The notes under the pieces are model-generated. The model made no database searches, was not told where the DNA came from, and was given only the letters and a program-made list of their open reading frames with translations. A DNA stretch of 64,000 nucleotides from Microplitis mediator (lineage: Eukaryota; Arthropoda; Insecta; Hymenoptera; Braconidae): NCBI RefSeq assembly GCF_029852145.1, contig NC_079977.1, positions 22,322,781 to 22,386,780 on the forward strand, given 5' to 3'. Below, one piece after another: positions 34,881-47,224 of this stretch. A program made the position numbers and the translations under genes. Position 1 is the first letter of the stretch. Each line of letters starts with the position of its first letter.

Positions 34881-35690
34881 GGCTGAACTAGAGGCGAAAA
34901 ATACTTGTGTGATAGCGGGAAAATTTGGAATTTTGACTTTGAAGCTCTGGAAAAATTTAATAAAAATGTTTTTTTGAATTTCTGAGGTCCTGGAAGGTTA
35001 GAGGGATCCCTAAGCTTTGATTTGAGCCCTTATCAAAGTCTCTACGGTAATTAGGTACTGAGTTATGGGTAATTATAGACCAGATCATACTTTTTGAGAT
35101 CGGAACCAATAACTTGGGTCCAAATTGCCCCAAAATAAATTTTAGGGTGTGTTTTGGAAATGCCAGAGTCTGATCTCTGGACTGCTGACAACAATTTTTG
35201 TAAAAAAAATTTTGGTCATACTTAAATATGCAATTAAGTACAAAAATCGGCCATCGGCTGACGATTTCAATAATTTCGCTTTTAAAAATTCCCGCGGTTT
35301 TTCAAAAATTTTTTAAATCAATTTCGACCTCTGACTGATTATCTAGACCCAATTTAAGTCATCCCTGAGCTCCGAATATTAATCAGCGAATTTTCTTGCA
35401 AATATCACACAGGATTAAAATTTCTTATAACTCCTGACCTAATTACCTCACAATAAATTTTCATCTAACTTTCGAGAAATCAAAGTCTGCTTTATAACCT
35501 CCGGTGCGTAATTTATCCAAAAAAATGTTTGATAATTTCTAGATATTAAATTCCAATAAATATCTTATAACTCGTGACCTAATTACCCTACAATGAAATT
35601 TTGTATACATTTTTTACAAATCGAGAGCTGCTTTATACCCTCAAGCAAAGAATTTATTAAAAAAAAAATTTGATACTCCCCAAATATTAA
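34880..35690 (-). repeat. Dispersed repeat family B, longest copy
   Basis: Reverse orientation; core landmarks at 34925-35190, then an extension (ATTAATCAGCGAATTTTC, ACTCCTGACCTAATTACC) that is inverted relative to 50130-50600. It is paired with the opposite-facing copy at 36105-36450. Confidence 0.88.
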
Positions 35691-36104
35691 ATTAATGACA
35701 AACCGACTCGCGACACTTAGAAATGAATTTAGAGCAGCCCAGAGCGGCGGCTTTGATCGACTTTCATCTGCATCCTTAAGCGTTTATATATTATCCGAGT
35801 CAAGAACCTCTGGTATGCTGCACGATTATTATCCCGAGGCAACCCGTCATATCTCTCTCCCACTCACTTTCTCATGCTTTCACCTCGGAATCTTCACACC
35901 TGTCCTTATTACTTTTCGCACCATCATATTAACCAATACTCATATATTATTACTATTGACATTTAACGTCATTATCTATCAGTCACTCGTTAAAAAAATT
36001 TACTTTATGATTACTAATGAGCATCAATTATCTGTATTTACAAATTTTCCATTCGTAATTCATTTGCTTCGAAACAAATTTTTGTAAACAACAACCGGTG
36101 TTCA

Positions 36105-36450
36105 GAAATTCCTTATCAGACTCTGGCATTTCCAAAACACACCCATAAATTTATTTTGAGGTAATTTGGGCCCTAGTTATTGGTCCCGATCTAAAAAGTA
36201 TCATCTGACCTTCAATTACCGATAACTCGGTACCTAATTATCGTAGAGACTTTTTTGAGGGCTCAAATTAAAGCTCAGGGATTCCTCTGGTCCTCTAGGA
36301 CCTCAGAAATTCGAAAAAAAATTTTTATCAAACTTTTCCAGAGCTTCAAAGTAATGACAATAATTTCGAAAATTTTCCTGGGTTCTTTTCACCCCCGAAA
36401 ATGTTCCCAAAATTTTTTTGGAGTTACAGTTAATTTTAATCGTAATCTAG
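36105..36450 (+). repeat. Dispersed repeat family B copy
   Basis: Landmarks in order: TCAGACTCTGGCATTTCC, GAGGTAATTTGGGCCC, AACTCGGTACCTAATTATCG, GAGGGCTCAAATTAAAGC, CCTCTAGGACCTCAG, CAGAGCTTCAAAGT. An open frame across it (36255-36560) is not a gene. Confidence 0.88.
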
Positions 36451-36454
36451 ATAC

Positions 36455-37960
36455 TTCAAGCTTTGAATTAAATATTTTTTCTTTGTCATACGTCGATTAT
36501 TTACCGAGATATCGATACTCTAACCCCCGATCTCACACGCGGACTAAAGTCCATTATTAAAATAAATATCAAAAGTAATTAAACATTAGCCAGATGTCAG
36601 AGGTTAAAAATACATATATCATCGTCAAGTGCCGAGTCAATACCCCAGAGCCAGATGGCTGAAAAAAAAATTGAGTTCATTACTCGATTATATTATTTAT
36701 AGTTATCATTAAATGGAGCCATTGTTTTCTTGCGAATGAATTTTTTTAAAATTATTTTTATCGCCATGACTCGGATCGCGATATCTTAATTAACAGCCAA
36801 CAATGCTTAAGCGTCTTACGTATGACAATTAACGTGCCAGAAATCCAGACGATCGTCAGAGATTGCCCAACTAAGGAACAAAACCGCTCAATTAGAGAAT
36901 TCCCGAAATTGCATTCCGTTCAAAATTTTCATTAATTATTTCAATTAACCCGATTCTTACAGTTCTTTATATTTAATAATCACCGTAAATTGTCTTTCTT
37001 ATCCCGCTGAATATGTTCTCAGCCAAACACAAAAAACAGAAAGTAATTTTATTAGATCTAGCGATTTTGCGCGCGGGAAATCGGTATTTTTTTAAATTTC
37101 CCGCTTTCAACTTCCGTAACTTAGGTTAGAATTGAGATACGAAAATCAAAAAAAATTTTTTTTAAAGCTTGAAATGTCTATTTTGAGATCCTGAGCTCAA
37201 TCATTTTTAAAAAAATTTTTTTTCATAAATATCGAGATTCAGAAACCGATGGAATTTTTCCCGAAGCCGTTTTTCAGTTTTGATTTCAAAAATTTAGGGT
37301 GAGAAAATTTTATTGGGCTTGATATCAGTATATATTTTAAAAGTATATACTTTAAGCTTTAGATTACAAATTTTTGAATATTTTTATGACCATTTATTGC
37401 GGAGATATCGTCAGTTAAATTTGCAGCATTAAAATTTACTCTATTTTTGACATTGGACTCAATTCTGACGAAAAAAATAAGTGATTTGAATCGGGGGTGA
37501 TTTTTTTGAGACATTTAAGAATTCCCACGAGTCAAATCTGCCCCAAAAATGGGACATTAATATCCTGGTTATGTTTAATAATTTATAATTTTCTAAATAA
37601 AGTTGAATAAAATAAATGAATGAATGGAAATTTCAATTTAATCGTAAATCATTGTCAGAAAAGTTGTTCAAACTAGGAGTTATAACTTTTCTACCCTCAT
37701 ATATACATATGAAAGTTTTGTTGAGAAAAGTTAAGTCATAATTCACCAACTTTTCAAAGAGACAACAGATAACTTTTAAAACAGCATCTAAGTATTTTTT
37801 AATTTCACTTTTATTTTACTTAAATTATTCATCATTACAACTATCAATTTATTCTTACATATATTTATATATTCTTGTCTTTAAAAATTGAATATATTCC
37901 AAGAAAAACTCCTCCCACTTTTAAATGATCATTTCTGACAAAATATGAAAAATAAATAGA
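36455..37960. other. Non-coding sequence
   Basis: AT-rich with a more balanced patch at 36770-36900. No exon, RNA gene or repeat copy is supported. Confidence 0.4.
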
Positions 37961-37964
37961 CATC

Positions 37965-38195
37965 ATAGGAGGTCGTTCAAAAGAAACTTTAATTTCCTAC
38001 AATTTCTGTCCTCACAAAAAACATCCTAGGATCGATAGTTCAAAAGTTACCGCCACCCAAAGAAATTAATAATTTTTTTTTTGTTTCTATGCCCGAAACT
38101 TTGAAAATATCGACTTGACAAAAATTTTCAATGAGTCAAAAATTGTAGGAAATTAAATTTCCTTTCCAGTGACCCCCCATGATGTCTAATTATCT
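37965..38195. repeat. TIR-bounded element, single-unit version of the 32.3 kb array
   Basis: Left end GACATCATAGGAGGTCGTTC..AATTTCCTACAATTT and right end AAATTGTAGGAAATTAAATTTCC..CATGATGTC are inverted. Between them is one copy of ATCCTAGGATCGATAGTTCAAAAGTTAC, the unit tandemly repeated at 32415-32800. Confidence 0.85.
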
Positions 38196-38199
38196 AAAA

Positions 38200-39230
38200 T
38201 TGTCACAGAGAAAATTAATTTATAAATTCAAATTTTCGCGGTCGCCACCATTTTGTAACCACGCGCCATTTTGTTGACCCATAGGTCATACGAATGACTT
38301 GTGGTATAAAAAGCGGACTGCAGATGATTTTAAGATAGAAATTTTTCAAGCATGATAAATATTTAAATGAGAATTAAACGGAAGCCGTCAGTAAATGTCA
38401 AAATAATTGGAAACTTTAATGAATTATCAAGTAAATTGAAATTGAAGTATCAGTATTTTAAAATCTTGTAAATTATTCAAGCTCTTAAGACAATAAATAA
38501 TTTCGTTGGTAAATTTTAATGAAAAAAAAGAATAAATAATTTCTTTTTAAGGGAATTTTTTTTTTAAATTATTGAGGAGTAAAATGTTAGCGAGGGAAAA
38601 AATTTTAAATTGACGTATAGCGGATAAAATAGCCAGCATTATTCGATGGTTTATTTTTTCGGTTTTGCGACAGCCGCGGGCGGTCGGGTAACTACCGAGT
38701 ACATGGGTTATGCACGACGACTTATCCCTTTCTATTTCAATACTCAGAATAGCTTCGGGCAAACTTTTCTCGTTATAACAACGTCCAGTGTGCATAAGTC
38801 TCCGTTGACCTGTCTGACTTGTGTCTCAAAAAAATAAAAATCCCGTTGGAGAGGTATCAATTTTTAAATTTATATTATGGCTTGAATATTCAAGTTATCA
38901 AAAATATAAAGGAATACATTTTTTTCGAGCTTTTCATTTCGAAAAAAAAGTTCATATAACTTTTTTACCTAAATTCGATATTTAAAGCGCTAAATTCAAA
39001 ATTAAAATTAATAATTTTGGCGCGAAATTCAAAATTTGAATTTTGAAATTGGGATTATTGTTTAGGAATTGAAAATATCGAAAAATTAAATCAGACCTTT
39101 ATTGTAGGGCTTCCAATTCTCTACAAAAAATGTATGAATGAAATTTTCAGTCAAATCAATATTTAAGCGGGAAATTAAAAAAAATGTATGTAAGCTTCAG
39201 ATTTTTTGCTAGAAAATTTTTGCTACAATT
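38200..39230. other. Single-copy and AT-rich sequence, no confirmed gene
   Basis: 38640-38850 is a balanced block with overlapping short frames on both strands (63 and 82 residues), neither recognisable nor splice-supported. The rest is AT-rich. Confidence 0.4.
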
Positions 39231-39264
39231 TTTTTTCGCCGTCTAGTATTTTTTTATTCGTTTG

Positions 39265-39546
39265 TTTTTTTTATCGTTTACGCGGAACGGCAAAGGCCGT
39301 GTGGTCATGTGCGATTTACGGTTCGAGTCGTTTGCAGACTGCAGTCAGAGGGCGCACAAACGAGCTTCCGACAGAGAGAGCGCGAGTCAATGAGCGTGAG
39401 TGAGAGAGAGAGAGAAAGAGAGAGTGAGATTAAATCGAGTGACGCCGACTACAGAGTTCACTAGTGTTGAGTGTAGACTGTAGAGTTGAGGGTTGAGAGC
39501 TTTTACTTCCGTTCCGTATGACACACGAGATGAAAGGAAGCATAAC
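39265..39546 (+). promoter_or_regulatory. Candidate promoter and 5' exon with GAGA tract
   Basis: A GC-richer block rises sharply from AT-rich sequence. It contains TGCAGTCAGAG, a (GA)n tract at 39404-39427 resembling GAGA-factor sites, and a strong donor AAC|GTAAGT at 39547. An ATG at 39530 would begin MKGSI and run into the donor; an upstream ATG at 39393 opens only a short frame. This architecture is common for insect first exons. The transcription start and gene identity are unknown. Confidence 0.4.
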
Positions 39547-39782
39547 GTAAGTTTTGACGTTGGGTAAAAATAAAATTATGATTCACGATTCTTGCTTATA
39601 CGGATCACTATTAATAAAGACGCTTTCAAAGAGAGTTCAAAACAATCAAAATAAGAAAATATATGTACTTTTTTTTTACACCTCTTTTCGTTACTCAATA
39701 GTTTTCGCAGTTAATTAGTCTATTTGAGCCGAAATTACCTTCTAGTGAAATACTTGATTAAGACAAAGGACGTAAATACGGT

Positions 39783-39812
39783 ACATACCTGTAACAAAAA
39801 AAAATTCATTTT
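39783..39812 (-). promoter_or_regulatory. Candidate recursive splice site (ratchet point) 2
   Basis: On the minus strand: a pyrimidine-rich tract (aaaatgaatttttttttGTTACAG) directly followed by GTATGT, junction between 39788 and 39789. It has the same GTTACAG|GT core as sites 1 and 3 but unrelated flanks. Confidence 0.5.
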
Positions 39813-39849
39813 TTTTATTTTGAATCCTGGATTATTAGTTAAATTTTTA

Positions 39850-40445
39850 ATTTTGAGGTTGAGAATTTTTTTGTTTTTCGATACCTCGAATTTTGAATCG
39901 ATAACTCGAAGTTTAGGGCAATATCTCGAAGTTTGAAAATTTTTGTATCGAATACGGAATCATTAACTCGAATTTCGAATCGAGATCTCGAAATTCGAAT
40001 CGATATCTCGAAATATTTAAATCGATACATCGAATTTTGAAATCGATATCTCGAAGCTTGAGTCAATAGATCAAAATTCGAGTCAATGTCTCGAAATCTT
40101 TGAACCGATACATCGAATTTTAAATCGATATCTCGAAGTTTGAGTTAATAGGTCGAATTTCGATAGATATCTCGAAATTCAAGTCGATATCTCGAAGTTT
40201 GAGTCGATATATCGAAATTCGAGTCAATATATCGAGAACTTTGAATCGATACATCAAGTTTCAAATCGATATCTCGAAGTTTGAGTCGATAGATCGAATT
40301 TTGTATCGATATTTCGAAGTTCAAGCCGATATATCGAAATTTTCGAATTGATGTATAAAAATTTTCATTTTCACATCGATTCAAGCATCAAAATATCGAT
40401 ATTCTTAAATCGATATCTCGAAGCATGAATCGATTTATCGAATTA
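39850..40445. repeat. ~20-bp minisatellite rich in TCGATATCTCGAA
   Basis: About 28 imperfect copies of a 20-base unit near ATCTCGAAGTTTGAGTCGAT. The minus-strand frames across it (repeating RDIDL/RYR-like motifs) are artefacts of the repeat. It shares the CGATAT wording with the 25-26.2 kb array. Confidence 0.9.
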
Positions 40446-41835
40446 AAAATAATGAATACATCAGAATAAAAATTTAAATTTTATCTTTATGAACACGATA
40501 TAAATTTTCATATAAAAAAAAAAAATAAACTTCACTTTATTTTCCTTTCTCTAAAAGTTTCGAACCCCAGGACCCTCAGTAAACTACTTTATCCTTAATT
40601 TTCTTCAGATCCTCGTCCTCTTTGGTCCCTTCTATTCTTATAAATGTATTATTTAGGATAAAAAGGTTAAACCTATTTTTTTTTCCCTTCATCTTTTCCT
40701 GCTTACTCAAAGCTCTTGATTGAATATCATACCGGCTCCTAAATTATTAAAAATATATAACCGTTTTTATTAAAAAATAATTGATATTAGGTTGATTAAA
40801 TTTTGTCAGATGAATAAGTAATATAACTGAAAAAATAAAATAACTATTTATAGTAAATTCCATAAATTCTGTCGGAGGAATCAGCTATCGACAGTTTACG
40901 CTTGATCGCTTACCCTCTACTACCACTAGTACTAAACCCTGGTATATATATATATATATATATCTGACAGCGACAATAAACCTGGCGCGAATCTTCACCC
41001 CGAAAACGGTTGTCGGTCTCACCCTCTGCGGTCAGCCAGTCTCAATTCGACGCCCCAGGATATTAATAGGCATAGTTTCCAATCCGCTATTTCTCCCTTT
41101 CCGTACACTTTCCACTCTCTTCCTCCTACACTTGTCTGTACTATTTCACTACCGCGTGATTCGTGACAGATTACAACACTTACTGATCATAACATTCCAT
41201 CAAAACTATTTTTATTTACAATTCGTCTTATAATTAATCAATAAAATGACAATAACGCGACTCGCGGTTTCCGCGGAATCAAAATGTATAACTTTAAATT
41301 GCTGTATCTTGGCTTAGGATTGAGGTATTGGTATGAAAAAAATTCTGTTGCAATGCGAGAAATCTGTACTACAAGAACTATTTCAATAGTTTTTATAAAA
41401 AAATCCATAGGAAATGAGCTACAGGCTCAGAACGCAATAGAAAAAAAACCGCGAATTGAAAATAAAGAAAAAAATGAAGTATAGGAAAATTAATAATTTA
41501 TTGAAAATGATAGGATTAAAAATTAATGATGATAAATAGCAATTGTTAGAGTAGATAAAGTGAAAATTAAAATCAGTGGACGTGATACTTGTAGAATAAT
41601 TCATGACGGGATAATCGAAGCGATTGAATTTTTCTCTAATGGCACGATGAGGGTGGTCGAAAGTCGTTATCCGATTCATTCGATGCCCTCGCTATTAAAA
41701 TTAAAGAGGAAATGAGATAATTTATACGGCTATATTGTCCTCTCTATAACAACTTCATTAAAAACTATTATTTTTTATTTTTAATAATCACCATATATAT
41801 TTTCATATTTATAAACATTCTGTCAGTACAGGAAA
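40446..41835. other. Non-coding and single-copy sequence
   Basis: A short (TA)n lies at 40940-40962. 40980-41170 is balanced in composition. Short frames at 41284-41484 and 41419-41679 lack domain or splice evidence. Confidence 0.4.
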
Positions 41836-41837
41836 TA

Positions 41838-42275
41838 TTATTACGAGTAAAATGAGTACCCACATCAATAAATTTTATCCGACCAACAATTGAGTGATTT
41901 TCATTAACAATTATTTAACAATTTAATTAACAAATAATCACTTGTGTGTAATACCGCTTTGTGGGTACTCATTTTACGTGGAATTTCGTCGAGTACTCAG
42001 AAATAACATTCATTGATTTCTATAATAATTTTTAACATTTTTTGAAAATTTATGTCACTTTTTTTTTTCTTATATTTTGTTTGACGGTCGCACGAGTGCG
42101 AGATTCGAATTCCTGATAAAATTTCCGTTGGAAAGAGTACCCATGACCCTATTTTACAACAAATTGATAATTGTGCAATTAAACTGATATTTATTTAAAT
42201 GTGACAATTACTCACTTTTTTGATGACCTAAATATATTGTTGTGGGTATTCATTCAACTCGCCCCGACATTTCCT
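41838..42275 (-). repeat. Pair of diverged hairpin elements
   Basis: Two hairpins with GAGTACCCACAT..GTGGGTACTC (41838-41985) and GAGTACCCATGA..GTGGGTATTC (42119-42275), offset about 281 bp. Their centres carry AACAATTATTTAAC-like palindromes rather than the TATATA centre of other copies; the copy at 53554 has the same alternative centre. Confidence 0.8.
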
Positions 42276-42279
42276 AGTC

Positions 42280-43095
42280 TACTGTCCACTTTATATTCCA
42301 AAAAATCAGTTTTAGAAATGAATTCAAATTTGGAAAATTAATTTTTCAATTTTTTGATTGCGATCTTGCGGGTACTCGAACTCTAGCAAATTTTTCACTG
42401 AACAAAATCTCGACAATGATTTTTAAAAAGACTCAACAAAAAAAAATTAAATTTCATCAAAAGTTGAGAAACAGCTAATTTTCTTGCATCAAAAATAAAA
42501 AAATAAATTCCTTTCTTGTGAATAAATAAGAGAAATAAAGTAAGCAGACTTAGCCGTAGGGAAGGTAAGTTTGGAAAAAGTCCAAGCTCAATTGAAAGTC
42601 GTAGCATTACTACAGCCTAATTTTCTCTCCCTTCATTCTTTCTCAGGATGCAAATCAGCGCCGAAACTTTTTCAACAAAGTCCGTTTCCCCATTCTTCTC
42701 CGTAATATATTTTTTTTTGTTCTTTATTTCTTGTTCTCTTGAGAAAATAGACGACGGTATCATCAGTATTCTTCCCGTTTGTCTTGCACTGATTGTCCAA
42801 GACGCGTAATGGTGGCAATTTCTTGCACACCCAAGTCTTCTAGTCTAAACTTTATCGTGACAACCTCCAAGTCACGTTTAAAACCGATATATATCCTTGC
42901 TGCTTATATTATCCAATTTATAAATAAATAAATCTATTTCTTGTTAATTTACTAGCGTATTTTACAGTAATTTATATCTGTCACCTGCCAATTTAATGCC
43001 TTAGTCCATTACAAATATACTAGAGTTCACATCAAACTTTATTTTCCTATTCAGTAGCCATTATTTAGTCTGTCTTTGATTTTAAAATGATTTCA
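42280..43095. other. Non-coding sequence
   Basis: A GAAG|GTAAGT donor-like site lies near 42564 without a convincing acceptor. 42650-42870 is balanced and single-copy. Confidence 0.35.
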
Positions 43096-43099
43096 AGTC

Positions 43100-43540
43100 T
43101 GTGAGTTTGGAAATTCGGTACTGAAAATTGTCAAAAATCGTCTTGAGTAAATAAAGAAAAGTGTAGATCGAAGCTCAAAGTCTCTAGTTTATGGTCCGCG
43201 AGTCAAAAAAATTAATAAGAAAATTTTAGAATATTTTCGGGGGTAAAATGGAACCAAAAAATTTTTCGAAATTTTTATCGTTACTTCTAAGCTCTTGAAA
43301 AGTATGATAAAAATTTCTTGGAAAATTTTTGACATCCTAGAGGACTAGAGAAATTCCTAAGCTTTAATTTGAGCCCTTAAAATAGTCTCTGCGATAATTA
43401 GGTACCGAGTGATCGTTAATTGAAGACAAAATCGTATTTTTTTATATCGGGACCGATACCTAGGACCCAAATTACCCCAGAATTAATTTAAGGTGTGTTT
43501 TGAAAATGCCAGAGTCTTCTCTACAATATAGATATTATGA
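43100..43540 (-). repeat. Dispersed repeat family B copy
   Basis: Reverse orientation: CAAAGTCTCTAGTTTATGG, GGGGTAAAATGG, AAGCTTTAATTTGAGCCC, AATTAGGTACCGAG, CCAAATTACCCCAG, AAAATGCCAGAGTCT. Includes the outer segment shared with the 10.97/12.4 kb pair. Confidence 0.85.
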
Positions 43541-43989
43541 TTTTGATCTAAAATTTTATTTTGTTCCTCAAATTTAATTTTAAAAGAAATTGAATTTTTG
43601 CGAAAATAATGGCAGAGAAAAATTGATTAAATTTTTAATTTAATTTAATATTGAAATTTTATTTTTAAGTAAAACTTGTAGAAGCTCCGACAAATAGACA
43701 CAGTCGTGTGCGATTTAAAAGTTTCACAAATAACGTCGCATTACTAGATTAAATATTTTTTTACTTCGAGTTTCTTTTCCTCATCTGTCGCATTCTATTT
43801 TGATTGTCTCTGCAAAGTGATATTGACATAAAAAACTCTACTACCACTACCAAAGTATATCAATATCTATTATTTTCAGTAAATCATTCCATTAATTAAT
43901 AATTAAATTTTTCATTAATAAAAAATACGTCAAATTTTCGAAAAAATCGGTTTTTGCACTCAATCGCCCTCTACACACAAAATAATTTT

Positions 43990-45085
43990 TATTTCTTCAT
44001 TCTGCCCGCGCCATTTTGTAGCCCAGATAATTGGCTAACCAAAACCCTCCCATGAGTTGAAAAAATTTTCAAACCCGCTCGAGATATCGGTCCTCAGAAG
44101 TAACCGCCGGGAAAAAGGCACCAGAAGTATTAATTGAAGTAAATAACGAAACTGAAACATTTGAGGGAGAAAATCGATAGTAGACTTGGTAGCAAACTCT
44201 AAAGAACAGAGCAAAGGGTTGAAAACAAAAGCCATTCCTGAGAAGTAACAAAAGCGAGGTAATTTATTAATAAAGATTCGATTCCGCTCACAACCTCATT
44301 GTGAATTAAAACATTCCCGGTTTATTTCTTCAATTAACACTATTTGTTCCTCTTTCTTTTAATCATAAATTCTATATTTACTCTCAACCGGAACTCGAGT
44401 TAAATAATCACCCATTTTTTGTCGTTTATCATTTTTGTGATAGATCCCGACTTTTTCCGTTTCCTTGAAACCCACGGCTTCCTTTTTTTTATCTACACTC
44501 TACTATCATTCTAGTGCATCCGTCTCTCAATTTTTATTTTTTTATTATTAATTAATTAATTAAAAACTACATAACAGATCGTCGGTTTAAAAAAAATTCA
44601 TCTGTGGGACTTAGAAAATTTTCAGCTCACGAAATAATTTTCATTTCTTAATTTAATTCAGGCCATTTTCAAGTTCAGATTATTCGCTAACCAAAAACCT
44701 CCCATAAGTCAAAAATATTTTAGTTTCTTCCCGAGAAACCGCGTTCACAAAATTCTTCATTCCTTCTATATTAAAATAGGCCCGTCCTCACTCGCATTTT
44801 TCGTTTATCATTCAAAAAATAATGAATATTTCAAAAATTCATTGGCGCCATCTTGTAATGCAGATTCTTGGGTAACCAAAACCCTCCCATGAGTCAAAAA
44901 AATTTTTACCCCCTTCCGAAAATTCTTCTGTCAGCCCAAAAAACGTCTGGTCCTCGCTCGCAATTTTCATTCCAATCCCGATATTTCAAAAGCTAATGAA
45001 TATTTTTCTCATTAACCGGCGCCATTGTGTTGTGCAGATTCTCGGCTAACCAAAACCCTCCCATAACTCAGAAAAATTTCCGTAA
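43990..45085 (+). repeat. AACCAAAACCCTCCCATGAG array, forward units
   Basis: Units are marked by GGCTAACCAAAACCCTCCCAT, with CAT at about 44051, 44703, 44888 and 45062; the last three are spaced 185 and 174 bp. Each is preceded by CGCCATTTTGTAG-like sequence. Non-coding; minus frames at 44035-44251 are by-products. Confidence 0.85.
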
Positions 45086-45860
45086 ATTCATAAGTTACTT
45101 ATCGAAATAATTCAAGTCTTAAAATACTTCCCTTTTCAACAAAAAATTTATATTTCTCTCCTAAATAAATGATCCAAAAATAAAGTAACGGTTCGTTACC
45201 GTTAATTCGATATCTCGAATAATTTCTGAAATTAAGTAACCAACCGGGAATCGGGTAACAATTAAAAATAACATCAAATCCGCGTTTCTCGATGAGGATC
45301 CGAGTGCTCTTTAGTAATTGAATAAAAATTAACCTGGGAATCGAATCGCTGTACATTTTAAGAAATACAATCTCTAAGACGGTATTGTGATTTTAGTTGT
45401 AATGAAAGTAGAATCGAGAAAAAAAAAAGTTGGTGCAACTGCAGGATACCAATACGTACGTCCATATCCGAATCTACCCACAGGTTCTATCTTTTCTTCC
45501 TTCCTTCCTTCCTTCCTTCCTGCCATTCCAAGTTTCCAATGTATAATTCTCAACTTTATACCGACAATGCAGTAGCAGTTGCTGCTGTACCAGAGCACTA
45601 GCGCCAGTTTCACAACACAATTGATCGCGACTACGATTCTCCCTCTCGACTTTTCCCTCTCCCCCTCACCCCTTTCCCCTTATAGCTCACCAACCTGCCC
45701 ATGGACCCTTTATTTAACTTCCCTTCTATACCCATTCCTATTTATGCAATTATTTGACTAGACAACTTTAAACCCATTGTTGTCCGCTAAAAGCTTCGAA
45801 TTACTAATTTTTTTTAATTCTTATTTTTAAAAGCCTGTAATTTCAAAAGGAATTGAAATT
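45085..45860. other. Spacer between opposed arrays, with a (TTCC)n microsatellite
   Basis: It holds TTCC repeats at about 45496-45521 and a CT-rich stretch at 45640-45690. Frames on both strands here are not supported as genes. Confidence 0.5.
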
Positions 45861-45864
45861 TTTA

Positions 45865-46500
45865 CAACTCATGGGAGGGTTTTGGTTAGCCAATTACCTG
45901 GTCTTCAAAATGGCGTCGGCTTATTCAAAAAATTTTAAGTCACTTTTAATTAACGGTAATTTTAATAAACAATAAGCAAAAGCACGATTTTTTCATACCG
46001 GAGACAGGAGGGATTTTTGAGGACCTGTATCTCGGGAGGAAATTAATATTTTTTTGACTCATGGGAGGGTTTTGGTTAGCCAATAATCTGCACTACAAAA
46101 TGGCATTGGTTAATTGTAAAACTATTAAGTAGTTTTACAATTATTAGCATTTGAATGAAAGCCGCGAATGCAGACCAGTCAATTTTTTGAGGCTGACAAA
46201 AAAGGAATTTTTGGGAGATTGTACTTCCGGAGGAAATTAAAATTTTTCGAACTCATGGGAGGGTTTTGGTTACCCAAGAATCTGCACTACAAAATGACAC
46301 CAGTTAATTGTAAAACTGTCAAGTAGTTTTACAATTATTAGCATTTGAATGAAAGCCGCGAATGCGGATCAGTCACTTTTTTGTGGCTGACAAAAAAGGA
46401 ATTTTTGGGAGATTGTACTTCCGGAGAAAATTAAAATTTTTTGAACTCGTGGGAGGGTTTTAGTTAGCCAAGAAGCTGAATCAGAAGATGGCGCTGTCAC
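45865..46500 (-). repeat. AACCAAAACCCTCCCATGAG array, reverse units
   Basis: The complement motif CATGGGAGGGTTTTGGTTAGCC occurs at about 45870, 46060 and 46254, with CGTGGGAGGGTTTTAGTTAGCC at 46448 (steps 190, 194, 194). The two middle units are nearly identical (GCATTTGAATGAAAGCCGCG). The array faces the forward array at 44-45.1 kb. Confidence 0.9.
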
Positions 46501-47220
46501 ATTTTTAAAATGAAGAATAATTTTTATTTATATACGAAATATTAATCGTAATCAAAAATTAACCGTCCGAAAATCAGCAAAAGAATAAAAAAGTACGTAA
46601 ATAATAAAAAAATAAAAAAATCCCCTAAAACACGGCCATTAATCAGAGCACGCTTACAGTTTGCTTGAAATAAGTCCACGCGCTAAAATAAAGATCTTTT
46701 TCTTTATTTCCACCCCTTCTCTTCTCTCCTCACCTCTTTTCAGTTTATTTATTTCTTTTTTCATAGCAGCAACTGCTTTAAATCATGAGTTTATTTCTCT
46801 AGGAAATGGCTCAGCTTCACTACCGAAATAAAATTTTTGTTGAAAAATAAAAAAATAAAAAGAATCCGAAAAAACGCGATATTTAACTGTCTCTGAAAAA
46901 TAACTTGGAATTAGATCGTAGGCGTGAGGTCACAGGTACGTGATAGCTGACGGCAGACTCTTATGTGGGGGGATGTGACGTGACTGGTAGCAACAATGGC
47001 CACTAATGTGTTCAGCTGAAAGCCCTCGACTCTATGAATTGACGCGACGATCTTGCGTGTATACAAAGTCAACTAGCGCCTACTTATGCCACTTTTTTTT
47101 TACTCTTTCGTTACTTATCTCCGTGATTAGACCCAAGTACTTGCAGCTTATTGCTATACAATTTTTCCCACATATTTCTACTCGAGCATCATTTTTAAAA
47201 AAATTTATTTTTATTTTGGA
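46500..47220. other. Non-coding sequence
   Basis: 46900-47090 is balanced and single-copy; a weak CACAG|GTACGT lies near 46935. No exon is supported. Confidence 0.35.
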
Positions 47221-47224
47221 AATC

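Noticed and set aside
39839..40384. Minus-strand frames with RDIDL/RYR repeats
   Set aside because: By-product of the 20-bp minisatellite.
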